Shown here: positions 5,263 to 12,853 of the stretch, piece by piece | Numbering within the stretch: the first letter of the stretch is position 1 | How the letters are laid out: each line of letters opens with the position of its first letter | DNA from: an uncultured Streptomyces sp. | GTDB taxonomy: Bacteria; Actinomycetota; Actinomycetes; Streptomycetales; Streptomycetaceae | Direction: 5' to 3' | DNA length: 16,775 bases | NCBI GenBank assembly: GCA_946480485.1 | Contig: CAMLJW010000061.1 | Span: 1-16,775 of the forward strand | The notes under the pieces: generated by a model | Told to the model about the DNA's origin: nothing | Databases searched by the model: none | The model's input: the letters and a program-made list of their open reading frames with translations, nothing else | Program-made: the position numbers and the translations under genes

Positions 5263-7659
5263 ATGACGCACATCGACGCGGGCGCCGAACTCGGTCCTGT
5301 GCACCCTGGGCCCCGCCCCGCCACGCGGACGAGTGGCCTGACCGCGTCCGAGGTCGCCGAGCGGTTGGCCCGGGGCGAGGTCAACGACGTACCCGTGCGC
5401 AGCAGCCGCTCCACGGTCGGCATCGTCCGCGCGAACGTCCTTACACGGTTCAACGCGATCATCGGCGTGCTCTGGGTCATCATGCTGTCGGTCGCGCCGA
5501 TCCAGGACAGCTTGTTCGGCTTCGTGATCCTCGCGAACACGGGCATCGGCATCATTCAGGAGCTGCGCGCGAAGAAGACCCTGGACTCGCTCGCGGTGAT
5601 CGGCGAGGCACGGCCGACCGTGCGCAGGGACGGCGTCGCGGCCGAGGTCAGCACCTCCGCGATCGTGCTCGGGGACATGATCGAGATCGGCCCCGGCGAC
5701 AAGATCGTCGTGGACGGCGAGTGCGTCGAGACCGACGGACTGGAGATCGACGAGTCGCTGCTCACCGGTGAGGCGGACCCGGTCGTCAAGCAGCCCGGCG
5801 ACCATGTCATGTCGGGCAGCTTCGTGGTGGCCGGGGGCGGCGCGTTCACCGCCACCAAGGTGGGACGCGAGGCGTACGCGGCGCAGCTTGCCGAGGAAGC
5901 CAGCCGCTTCACGCTGGTCCACTCCGAGCTGCGGTCCGGCATCTCCACGATCCTCAAGTACGTAACGTGGATGATGATCCCCACCGCGATCGGCTTGGTC
6001 ATCGGCCAGCTCGTGATCAAGGACAACGACCTCAAGGACTCCGTGGCGCGGACCGCGGGCGGCATCGTCCCGATGGTCCCCGAGGGGCTGGTACTCCTGA
6101 CGTCCGTCGCCTTCGCGGTCGGGGTCATCCGGCTCGGCCGGAAACAGTGCCTGGTGCAGGAGCTGCCGGCCATCGAGGGCCTCGCCCGCGTCGACACCGT
6201 CTGCCTCGACAAGACGGGCACGCTCACCGAGGGCGGCGTGGACGTCACCGAGCTGCGCCCGCTGAACGGCAGTGACGAGGCGTACGCCCGCAGGGTCCTC
6301 GCCGCGCTCGGCGCGTCGGATCCGCGGCCGAACGCCTCGCTGCAGGCGATCATCGACAACTACCCGGACAGCGAGGAGTGGCGGTGCGAGCAGGCGCTGC
6401 CGTTTTCGTCGGCACGCAGGTACAGCGGGGCGTCGTTCAGCGAGGGCGACGGCGAGTCGAGTACGTGGCTGCTCGGCGCGCCCGACGTACTGCTGCCCGC
6501 CGAGGCCGCGGCGCTCGCCGAGGCCGAGCGGCTCAACGAGGAGGGGCTGCGGGTGCTGCTGCTGGCCCGGGCCGTCAAGGACCTCGACGACCCGCGGGTC
6601 CGGGACGGCGCCCGGCCCACCGCGCTGGTGGTCCTGGAGCAGCGGCTGCGCCCGGACGCGGCCGACACGCTGCGCTACTTCGACGAGCAGAACGTACGGG
6701 CCAAGGTGATCTCCGGCGACAACGCGGTGTCGGTGGGCACGGTGGCCGGGAAGCTGGGGCTCACGGGGGACGTCATGGACGCCCGCCGGCTCCCCGCCGA
6801 TCCGGGCGAGATGGCTCAGGCGCTCGACGCGAGCACGGTGTTCGGCCGGGTCACTCCGCGGCAGAAGCGCGACATGGTGGGCGCGCTCCAGTCGAACGGG
6901 CACACGGTGGCGATGACGGGCGACGGCGTGAACGACGTGCTGGCCCTGAAGGACGCGGACATCGGCGTCTCGATGGGCTCCGGCTCGGAGGCCACCCGGG
7001 CTGTCGCGCAGATCGTGCTGCTCAACAACAGCTTCGCGACGCTGCCCTCGGTGGTCGCGGAGGGCCGCCGGGTGATCGGCAACATCACGCGCGTCGCGAC
7101 GCTCTTCCTAGTCAAGACGGTCTACTCGGTGCTACTGGCGATCCTGGTGGTGCTCTCACAGGTCGAATACCCGTTCCTGCCGCGGCACCTGACCCTGCTG
7201 TCCACCCTCACGATCGGCGTCCCGGCGTTCTTCCTGGCCCTGGCCCCCAACAAGGAACGGGCCCGGCCCAGGTTCGTCCGCAGGGTCATGCGGTACGCGA
7301 TCCCGGGCGGCGCCGTCGCGGCGATGGCCACCTTCGCCACGTATCTGCTCGCCCGGGAGCACTACAGCGGGAGCGGGGCTCTGGACGCGGAGACGAGTGC
7401 CGCGACGCTCACGCTCTTCCTGATCTCCCTCTGGGTGCTGGCGATCATCGCCCGGCCCTACACCTGGTGGCGGATCGGCCTGGTCGCCGCGATGGGGGTG
7501 GGTTTCCTGCTCGTACTCGTCGTGCCATGGCTCCAGGAGTTCTTCGCGCTGAAGCTGGTGGGGACGGCGATGCCGTGGACCGCCGTGGGCATCGCGGTGG
7601 TAGCGGCGGCCACCCTGGAGTTCGTGTGGCAGTGGGTGAACCGCCGCTTACCCGCGTAG
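5263..7659 (+). CDS. ctpE: CtpE-like cation-transporting P-type ATPase
   Basis: The protein has 798 residues. All P-type ATPase hallmarks are present in order: the actuator-domain TGE at 168-170 (ESLLTGEADPV), the membrane motif PEGL at 273-276, the phosphorylation motif DKTGTLTEG with Asp316, and the hinge TGDGVND at 552-558. C-terminal helices run from about 610 to the end. The run VPEGLVLLTSVAFAVGVIRL and QCLVQELPAIEGLARVDTVC closely match mycobacterial CtpE, which is reported to take up calcium. It has no N-terminal heavy-metal domain, which argues against copper or zinc transport. Calcium is therefore the likely substrate, by homology only. The fourth codon from the end is TTA (7648-7650), the only one I noticed in an intact gene here. 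Confidence 0.9.
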   Translation: MTHIDAGAELGPVHPGPRPATRTSGLTASEVAERLARGEVNDVPVRSSRSTVGIVRANVLTRFNAIIGVLWVIMLSVAPIQDSLFGFVILANTGIGIIQELRAKKTLDSLAVIGEARPTVRRDGVAAEVSTSAIVLGDMIEIGPGDKIVVDGECVETDGLEIDESLLTGEADPVVKQPGDHVMSGSFVVAGGGAFTATKVGREAYAAQLAEEASRFTLVHSELRSGISTILKYVTWMMIPTAIGLVIGQLVIKDNDLKDSVARTAGGIVPMVPEGLVLLTSVAFAVGVIRLGRKQCLVQELPAIEGLARVDTVCLDKTGTLTEGGVDVTELRPLNGSDEAYARRVLAALGASDPRPNASLQAIIDNYPDSEEWRCEQALPFSSARRYSGASFSEGDGESSTWLLGAPDVLLPAEAAALAEAERLNEEGLRVLLLARAVKDLDDPRVRDGARPTALVVLEQRLRPDAADTLRYFDEQNVRAKVISGDNAVSVGTVAGKLGLTGDVMDARRLPADPGEMAQALDASTVFGRVTPRQKRDMVGALQSNGHTVAMTGDGVNDVLALKDADIGVSMGSGSEATRAVAQIVLLNNSFATLPSVVAEGRRVIGNITRVATLFLVKTVYSVLLAILVVLSQVEYPFLPRHLTLLSTLTIGVPAFFLALAPNKERARPRFVRRVMRYAIPGGAVAAMATFATYLLAREHYSGSGALDAETSAATLTLFLISLWVLAIIARPYTWWRIGLVAAMGVGFLLVLVVPWLQEFFALKLVGTAMPWTAVGIAVVAAATLEFVWQWVNRRLPA

Positions 7660-7734
7660 CGGTTCCCTCGTGCGTCCCGCTTACCTCACGTCCGGTTACT
7701 TCATGTCGCTCGCATCACGTCGCTTGCCTCGCCG

Positions 7735-7748
7735 GCGCTGCCCAGCGC
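7735..7748. terminator. Hairpin in convergent junction after the P-type ATPase
   Basis: GCGCTG (7735-7740) and CAGCGC (7743-7748) form a perfect inverted repeat with a 2-nt centre, in practice a 5-bp stem with a 4-nt loop. It is 75 bp after the ATPase stop, in front of the tandem repeat. It could end transcription from either side. There is no U-tract. Confidence 0.3.
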
Positions 7749-7767
7749 TCTCTGGCACTGCCCTGTT

Positions 7768-7821
7768 CTCGGCGCTCTCGGCGCTCTCGGCGCTCTCGGC
7801 GCTCTCGGCGCTCTCGGCGCT
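7768..7821. repeat. Perfect 9-bp x 6 tandem repeat
   Basis: CTCGGCGCT is repeated six times without a mismatch from 7768 to 7821. The array lies in the gap between the ATPase and the large minus-strand gene, and its last base is the last base of that gene's TGA stop codon (7823-7821). The unit is a multiple of three. In one minus-strand frame the array reads Ser-Ala-Glu repeated, but that frame has no supported gene. Confidence 0.95.
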
Positions 7822-10800
7822 CAGTCGAACCAGCGGTCCCGTGCCAACTCCTCCGTCCGGGACGGGTCTTCGAGCAGCGCGGCGACCTCGAAGCGCCGCG
7901 GCCACTGTCCGGCCGCCCAGGCGAGGCCGGCGGCGACGCCCTCCAGGGTGGCGGCGTGCAGCACGCCGTCACGCGTGCGGCGCCAGTCGATCTCGACACC
8001 GTCGACGAACAGTTCCTCGTGTTCGACGTACGTCTCGGGGGTCGCCGGCCCCAGCAGCACGCGGACGGAGTACGGGACCTCGTGCTCGGCTCCCTCGCTG
8101 GTGACCTCGCCGGTCAGGGACTCGCTGAGCCGCCGCACCTGGAACAGTTCTGCGAGGTCGGCGGCGCGTGACGGCCGTACGGGAAGCAGTGGCACCCCGG
8201 CCGTGAACGGCAGCAGGTCCGGCGAGTCCACGACCACGGCGTCGGCCGCGTCCACCACCGTCACCTGCCCGTCGACGACGGCCCGCAGCTCGTCCGGCAG
8301 GGTCACCTGCTCCGGGTCGAGGTCGGCCAACGCCCCGTAGAGGCCGTGCAGTTGGGTCGTCGAAACGTGCCGGTCGGGATCGGCCAGGCGGTCGAGAAGT
8401 TCGGCCGCGCCGCCGGGCTCGTCGAGGAGAGCCGCGACCGAGGTGCGCACACCGAGGGCCCGCAGCACCTGCTCGTCCTCGAACCCGGTCGCGTCGGCGG
8501 CGTCGTACAGGCCGTGCAGCAGCGGATCGCCGCCTTCGGCGCGCAGCCCCGCCGGACGGCGGCCGTCGAGCACGGGATTCCCGCGCAACCACCAAGCGGT
8601 GTAGGACCGGACGATCTCGTGCGTACCATCCGGCAGCAGGACGCGGACCGGCTGGATGAGGGCGTCCCGCAGGGGCGGACGCGAGAGCAGAGCCAGGGCC
8701 TGCGGCCAGCGGTCGTCGTCGACCAGATCGAGATCCCGAACGGCGACGATCTCGGTGGCGACCGGCGGCACCGGCGTCTTTGGCAGCCGGTCGAGAACGT
8801 CCTCGCACCACACGTCGACGGCGTCGAGCAAGCCGGGGTCGTCGGGTTCGGCGAAGTCGCCCTCGCGCGGCTCGAGTTCGTCCGGGTCGAGGACGACATC
8901 GGTGGCGCGTACGAGAGTGAAGTTCGCCAGCACGCCGCAGGCGGCCAGCGGCTGCTCACCCCACCGCTCGGCCAACTCGACGTCGACGGCGGCGAGTTCG
9001 TCCTCCCGCATCACCTGGGCGAAAGGGCTGCCGGGCAGCACCAGTTCGCCGGCCGGGGCGAGTTCGCCCTCCTCGTCCGCGAGGGCGAGTGCGCCGAGCC
9101 AGGGCTCGTCGCCCGGTTCGAGGCCGGCGTCACGGACGAGGGCGAGGACGGTGTCCGCCAACTCCTCGGCGTCCGGGGCGTCCTCGTCCCAGCCGCCGTC
9201 GTCGAGGGAGGCGGCGACGGCGGCGCGCACCTGGGGCGTGGTGAGGACGGCGCGTGGCGTGGCGGGCAGGGCCCCGAGCTTCTCCAGGAGGGGATGGGCG
9301 GCGTCGGGGTGGGCGACCTTGAGGCCGAGGCGGGCGAGGATGTCGGACGGGCGTGCCCCCTGCTCGAACGAAGCCGAGAGCGCGGGGGACGCCGGGGTGC
9401 CGTCGGTGGTCGGCAGGAGGACCTGACGGGGCCCGATGGTGGTACGGCCGTCGGCGAGCGGCACAGGCAGCCCCGACAGCCGGTCCGGGTCGATCCCGGC
9501 GAAGCTGTCGTACAGCCGCCGCCACCAGTCCGGTGCCTTTTCCAGCCCCGCGAGCCGGTCGATCGCCTCGGTCAGCGGCAGCCGCGCGACGCCCAGCGTC
9601 CGCAGCTCCACCCGGCGTTCGAGTCCGGCGGGGAGGAGGCTGGGCAGCACCTCGGCGAGCACGCGTACGGTCTGGGAACCGGCGCCCTCGACGACCTCGG
9701 CGTCGCGGGGGCGGAGGGCTTCGGGCAGGTCCGTGTCCTCGCCGGGTCCGAGCGCACCCGGTTCCAGCGCACCCGGCCCGACCGCCGGTGGCAGGAACGC
9801 GGTTCGCGGCAGCCGGTCCAGGATCGCCCGACGCAGCGCACCGTCCAGCTCGCCCTTGCCGAGCGGGCCGGGCACGAGGTCGATGATCCCGGCCCCCACC
9901 GGCCGCCAGGCGGCGAGCAGTTCGGCGTACGCGTCGGCCGCGTGCTGCACGAGGAGGTCGGTCAGCGGGCCCGGGGCGGCATGGCGTCGGGTGGAGTCGA
10001 GGGGGAGAGAGGCGATGAGCAGAGCGGGCACCCCGAGGGGTTCGTCGCTGGGAGTGGGCGCGTGGACGACGGGGCTGGTGCGGGGGCGGACGGGGGCGCC
10101 GTCGGCGTCGACGGGGACGGCCCAGGTGACGGACCAGTGCGGGCGCAGCCGCTCCTCGACGGGGCGGTCGGCGAGCAGCTCGGGGGCGAGGGAGCCGTGC
10201 GCGGAGACGGTGCGCCAGCGGGTCGTACCGTCACGGGAGTCCTCGACAGTGAGGATGCTCGCGCCTTCGCTCCTCCCCTCGCTCCCCCTTTCGTCCCCTC
10301 CTTCGTGCCGCAGCCGCAGCGTACGCACCCTGTCACCGCTCTCCACCACGACCTCCTCCAGGCCGGGCAGGGCGAGGAGCAGGGCGTCGTCGACCGAGTC
10401 CAGGAGACGCTCCGCGAGGTCCTGGGCCGCCGCGTCGCGCAGGGGCAGCATCACAGCGGTGTCGTACGGGTCCGGGGCGGTGCCCTCGGCGGCGAACGGC
10501 AACCGGAGCAACGGTACGTGGCCGTCGCGGCGGCGGAGCTCCTCGCCGAGGCCGGGGCTGTGGCGGGCGGTGTCCGTGGCAAGGCCGCGGGCCTCGGCGA
10601 GGGACCAGCGGACGCCGCCGTGGCGGCCGACGAGGGCGGGTTCGTCGGTCACGGCGAGCACGGAGGCGAAGCCGACGCCGAAGCGGCCGACCGCGCCTTC
10701 GCGGTCTTCTCGCTTGGCGGAGGCGCGGAGGGTGGACAGCGACTCGACGCCGGCCGCGTCGAGTGGAGCGCCGGTGTTGGCGGCGACGAGGACACCGCTG

Positions 10801-11039
10801 TGCAGGGTGAGCCGCAGGCAGCCCGGTACGCCGGCGCGGGCGGCGGCGTCGGCGGCGTTCTGCGCGAGCTCGACGACGAGGCGGTCGCGGTAGCCGCCGA
10901 GGACGAGTTCCTCCTCGGCGTTCGCGTCCTCGCGGAACCGCGCCGGGCTGGTCACCCAGGCGTCCAGCACCCCACGCCGCAGGCGCGCCGTCCCGAACGG
11001 GTCCGCACCCTCGGCTGCCGGCCGCACGAACTTGCTCAC
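7821..11039 (-). CDS. Large sacsin/Hsp90-like GHKL ATPase protein
   Basis: The protein has 1072 residues from a GTG at 11039, preceded by GGAGAAGGAG ending 7 nt upstream. Residues 1-230 resemble the Hsp90/sacsin-type GHKL ATPase fold. The N-box is VVELAQNAADAA with Glu57, Asn61 and Asp64 (metal and ATP binding). A GVLVAANTGAPLDAAG segment follows at about 82-97, where most GHKL enzymes have DxGxG. The lid glycine motif GRFGVGFASVLAV is at 118-130. The remaining 800 residues are acidic and Leu-rich with no domain I recognise; they include a GPGAL/EPGAL repeat and end in EELARDRWFD. Sacsin-like proteins are proposed chaperones. Homologues in streptomycetes are annotated only as ATP-binding. Client and pathway are unknown. 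The DUF3027 gene lies 342 bp upstream on the same strand. Confidence 0.85.
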   Translation of the reverse strand: MSKFVRPAAEGADPFGTARLRRGVLDAWVTSPARFREDANAEEELVLGGYRDRLVVELAQNAADAAARAGVPGCLRLTLHSGVLVAANTGAPLDAAGVESLSTLRASAKREDREGAVGRFGVGFASVLAVTDEPALVGRHGGVRWSLAEARGLATDTARHSPGLGEELRRRDGHVPLLRLPFAAEGTAPDPYDTAVMLPLRDAAAQDLAERLLDSVDDALLLALPGLEEVVVESGDRVRTLRLRHEGGDERGSEGRSEGASILTVEDSRDGTTRWRTVSAHGSLAPELLADRPVEERLRPHWSVTWAVPVDADGAPVRPRTSPVVHAPTPSDEPLGVPALLIASLPLDSTRRHAAPGPLTDLLVQHAADAYAELLAAWRPVGAGIIDLVPGPLGKGELDGALRRAILDRLPRTAFLPPAVGPGALEPGALGPGEDTDLPEALRPRDAEVVEGAGSQTVRVLAEVLPSLLPAGLERRVELRTLGVARLPLTEAIDRLAGLEKAPDWWRRLYDSFAGIDPDRLSGLPVPLADGRTTIGPRQVLLPTTDGTPASPALSASFEQGARPSDILARLGLKVAHPDAAHPLLEKLGALPATPRAVLTTPQVRAAVAASLDDGGWDEDAPDAEELADTVLALVRDAGLEPGDEPWLGALALADEEGELAPAGELVLPGSPFAQVMREDELAAVDVELAERWGEQPLAACGVLANFTLVRATDVVLDPDELEPREGDFAEPDDPGLLDAVDVWCEDVLDRLPKTPVPPVATEIVAVRDLDLVDDDRWPQALALLSRPPLRDALIQPVRVLLPDGTHEIVRSYTAWWLRGNPVLDGRRPAGLRAEGGDPLLHGLYDAADATGFEDEQVLRALGVRTSVAALLDEPGGAAELLDRLADPDRHVSTTQLHGLYGALADLDPEQVTLPDELRAVVDGQVTVVDAADAVVVDSPDLLPFTAGVPLLPVRPSRAADLAELFQVRRLSESLTGEVTSEGAEHEVPYSVRVLLGPATPETYVEHEELFVDGVEIDWRRTRDGVLHAATLEGVAAGLAWAAGQWPRRFEVAALLEDPSRTEELARDRWFD
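9743..9787 (-). repeat. 15-bp imperfect repeat inside the GHKL gene
   Basis: Two close 15-bp units (9743-9757, 9758-9772) and a diverged third (to 9787) encode the protein segment GPGALEPGALGPGE. This is a flexible Gly-Pro linker in the middle of the protein. Confidence 0.5.
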
Positions 11040-11381
11040 GGTTCAGTCTCCTTCTCCATGTGTACGGCCGCACGCGGTGCCGGTCGCCGCAGAAAGGTAC
11101 CGCGTGGCATGTGCCTCCGGCGGTCGGCCGTCTCCGCCTGGTGGGGGGCGGGTGGGCGGGAGGTCAGGGGCCGTGTGCCGGTACGTCCAAGGCGAGGGCC
11201 CGGGCGTAGCCGCCGTGAGCGACGGGCGACAGGCGACGACGTACCCGCGCACGATGGTGTGCGGCTCCGCCGCGTGGCGCCATCAGCTTCGGACGGCCCG
11301 CGGGCGGGGTGCGACCCGGGTATGGGGGTCTGGGGGCCGGAAGGGCGTTGGGGAATGGAAAGCTCCCCACCAGCCCGCCGC
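11040..11381. other. 342-bp intergenic region with no supported gene
   Basis: Between the DUF3027 stop and the GHKL start I find several short open frames on both strands, but none has a ribosome site, family motif or convincing composition. The ribosome site of the GHKL gene (GGAGAAGGAG) lies at its left end. A 6-bp stem hairpin follows the DUF3027 stop. The promoter of the GHKL gene is probably here but no box stands out. Confidence 0.5.
11349..11369 (-). terminator. Candidate terminator of the DUF3027 gene
   Basis: TGGGGA (11349-11354) pairs with TCCCCA (11364-11369) over a 9-nt loop, starting 12 bp past the DUF3027 stop codon. The stem is perfect but short, and no U-run follows. Confidence 0.3.
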
Positions 11382-12305
11382 TCAGGAGTGGCCGAACTCC
11401 GCCGACGACTCGTCCGTGGTCGCCGGGACCGAGCCGGAATCCGGGGAGGGTCGGAGGGGGAAAGGGTCCACCCGGGTCTCGTCGATGACCGGAGAGGCGG
11501 GGCGAGGGGGCCTGGGCATGACCGCCGCCTCCGAGTGACCCCCACAGCCGTACGCCAGCGACACCACATGCCCGTCCGCCGGCGAGAACTCGTTGGCGCA
11601 GACGCCGAACGCCTGACCCAGCGATCCGCCGACGCGGTTCAGGAAGCCGCAGCTGACGCAGGTGGCGGGGGCCGCCTGGGCCATCGCCGTCTTGGGCCCG
11701 TACGACTCCTCCCAGCGGTCGGCCGCCGAGTGCAGCCCGTACCGGGACAGGACTCGGGGCCGCCGCATACCCAGCTCCTCGGCGACCGACGCGATCGAGC
11801 CGCGGGAGGGGGTGACCGGCAGGTTCGCCGGCGTGCCGGCCGTCATCTCGACGTCCTCCGCCTCGACGAGCTCGACCATGTCCTCGGAAACGGGCGAGTT
11901 CGGCGCGGGCTCGTCCTCGCCGGAGAATCCGGGCTCCAGACGGAGGTCCTCCGCGTCCGTGGGGAGCAGGTCCCCCGGCCCCATGTCCCCGGGCCGGAGC
12001 CGCTCGCTCCAGGGCACCCACTCGGGAGCGAGGAGCGCGTCGGGCCCTGGCAGGAGGACCGTCTCGTCGAGGGTCACGATCTTCGCGCGCGAGGCCCGTG
12101 CGACGGTCACCGCCCAGCGCCACCCGCGGTACCCCAGCTCCCTGCACTCGAAGAAGTGCGTCACGACGCGGTCCCCTTCGGAGACGAGCCCGGCATGCTC
12201 CCCGACGACGCCGGGCGCGGCGGCCTCCTCGGCCGCGGCCCGGGCGAGGTCGACGGCCTCAGCGCACAGACGGTCAGGGGTGCGGCTTCGCGTTGTCGCG
12301 CTCAC
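11382..12305 (-). CDS. DUF3027 zinc-ribbon protein
   Basis: The protein has 307 residues from a GTG at 12305, supported by AGGAGAGA (12323-12316) 10 nt upstream. The N-terminal half holds GYRGWRWAVTVARASRAKIV and LAPEWVPWSERLRPGDMGPG, both typical of DUF3027, an actinobacterial family of unknown function. A variable acidic linker follows (about 128-160). Residues 205-258 form a likely zinc site with Cys216 and Cys219 (TCVSCG), Cys236 (GVCANEFSPADGHVVSLAYG) and Cys254 (GCGGHSE). The C-terminus is Pro/Ser-rich. It is probably cytoplasmic, having no signal or helices. It lies upstream of the GHKL ATPase gene on the same strand and divergent from an MFS gene. A link to either is conjecture. Confidence 0.85.
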   Translation of the reverse strand: MSATTRSRTPDRLCAEAVDLARAAAEEAAAPGVVGEHAGLVSEGDRVVTHFFECRELGYRGWRWAVTVARASRAKIVTLDETVLLPGPDALLAPEWVPWSERLRPGDMGPGDLLPTDAEDLRLEPGFSGEDEPAPNSPVSEDMVELVEAEDVEMTAGTPANLPVTPSRGSIASVAEELGMRRPRVLSRYGLHSAADRWEESYGPKTAMAQAAPATCVSCGFLNRVGGSLGQAFGVCANEFSPADGHVVSLAYGCGGHSEAAVMPRPPRPASPVIDETRVDPFPLRPSPDSGSVPATTDESSAEFGHS

Positions 12306-12423
12306 AGGTATCGCTTCTCTCCTACGCCGTCTCACGAGTGCGCCATCCCCGGCGGGGGTGCGGACGGAGCGGCTGGGGCCTCCCAGGCCTGTGAGGCACT
12401 GGAGGAGGGCCGCGTCGACGTCC

Positions 12424-12444
12424 GCGCCCGATGCACTCGGGCGC
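12424..12444. promoter_or_regulatory. Perfect 8-bp inverted repeat upstream of DUF3027 gene
   Basis: GCGCCCGA (12424-12431) and TCGGGCGC (12437-12444) flank the 5-nt centre TGCAC. The repeat lies 119 bp upstream of the DUF3027 GTG. It could be a dimer-binding operator in DNA or a leader hairpin in the DUF3027 mRNA. Confidence 0.45.
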
Positions 12445-12595
12445 ACCTACGCCATCCATTCTGCGGGATGACCGAGAGGCGCACGGCCGAGAACCACCAC
12501 CGCGGGCGCGCTACGCACGCTACCCTCTCGCCGCCGCTCGGCACACACCGGCAGGAATCTTCGGCGCTCCGCGCCAGGTTTGCCGCTCCACGGTT

Positions 12596-12649
12596 CCGCT
12601 CCACGGTGCCAGTCGACGGGGTCCGCTCCACGGTGCCAGTCGACGGGGT
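12596..12649. repeat. 27-bp x 2 perfect tandem repeat with partial flanking copies
   Basis: Two identical 27-bp units (12596-12622 and 12623-12649) start CCGCTCCACGGTGCCAGTCG and end ACGGGGT. A 12-bp partial copy (CCGCTCCACGGT) precedes them at 12583-12594, and a degenerate end (CCGGTCGACGAGGT) follows at 12650-12663. Each unit carries a GTCGAC palindrome. The array is 110 bp upstream of the MFS leader ATG. Confidence 0.9.
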
Positions 12650-12758
12650 CCGGTCGACGAGGTCCGGTCGGCGGGTTCCGACAGGGCGAGCGGACTCCGG
12701 CACCCCAGTGGCCGCTATACGCGCGGTAACCGCCTACACCGTTCCAACAGGGGGCACT

Positions 12759-12853
12759 ATGACGGAGTGGCAGACGCAAGGTCGCCCCGAGGTGCCGCCG
12801 GAATCCCTGGAGGTGGCGCCGGAGGGAGTCGTCGGACGAGCGGAGCGGGCCCG
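12759..12853 (+). pseudogene. Likely N-terminal part of the MFS gene, out of frame with its body
   Basis: An ATG at 12759 has a G-rich ribosome site (GGGGGC) 4-5 nt upstream. It opens a frame starting MTEWQTQGRPEVPPESLEVA and reaching about GRAERAR at 12853. About 26 of these 32 codons end in G or C, against about 18 in the MFS frame over the same stretch. Beyond about 12853 this frame loses protein character and stops at 12974, while the MFS frame takes over. One extra G in the CCGG at 12851-12854 would fuse the two. This stretch is thus probably the MFS tail cut off by a one-base deletion or sequencing error, or else a short leader peptide. Confidence 0.45.

Larger units (their letters stand above)
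12306..12758. other. 450-bp divergent intergenic region
   Basis: This region separates the minus-strand DUF3027 gene from the plus-strand MFS gene and must hold both promoters. It contains a perfect 8-bp-stem inverted repeat (12424-12444), a 27-bp tandem repeat (12596-12649) with three GTCGAC sites in and after it, and a possible -10 TATACG at 12716-12721. Open frames on both strands lack ribosome sites and family motifs, so I call no gene here. Confidence 0.6.

Noticed and set aside
4846..6903. 685-codon minus-strand open frame
   Set aside because: Antisense to the P-type ATPase, which has all family motifs on the other strand.
7696..7905. Minus-strand frame encoding Ser-Ala-Glu repeats
   Set aside because: It is a by-product of the 9-bp repeat, overlaps the end of the GHKL gene in another frame and has no start signals.
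12596..12649. CRISPR-like array
   Set aside because: The repeats are directly adjacent with no spacers, and no cas gene is present. The same holds for the other tandem arrays.
12332..12703. 123-codon minus-strand frame in the divergent spacer
   Set aside because: Its apparent protein repeat comes from the 27-bp DNA repeat. It has no ribosome site or family motif and overlaps the likely DUF3027 leader.
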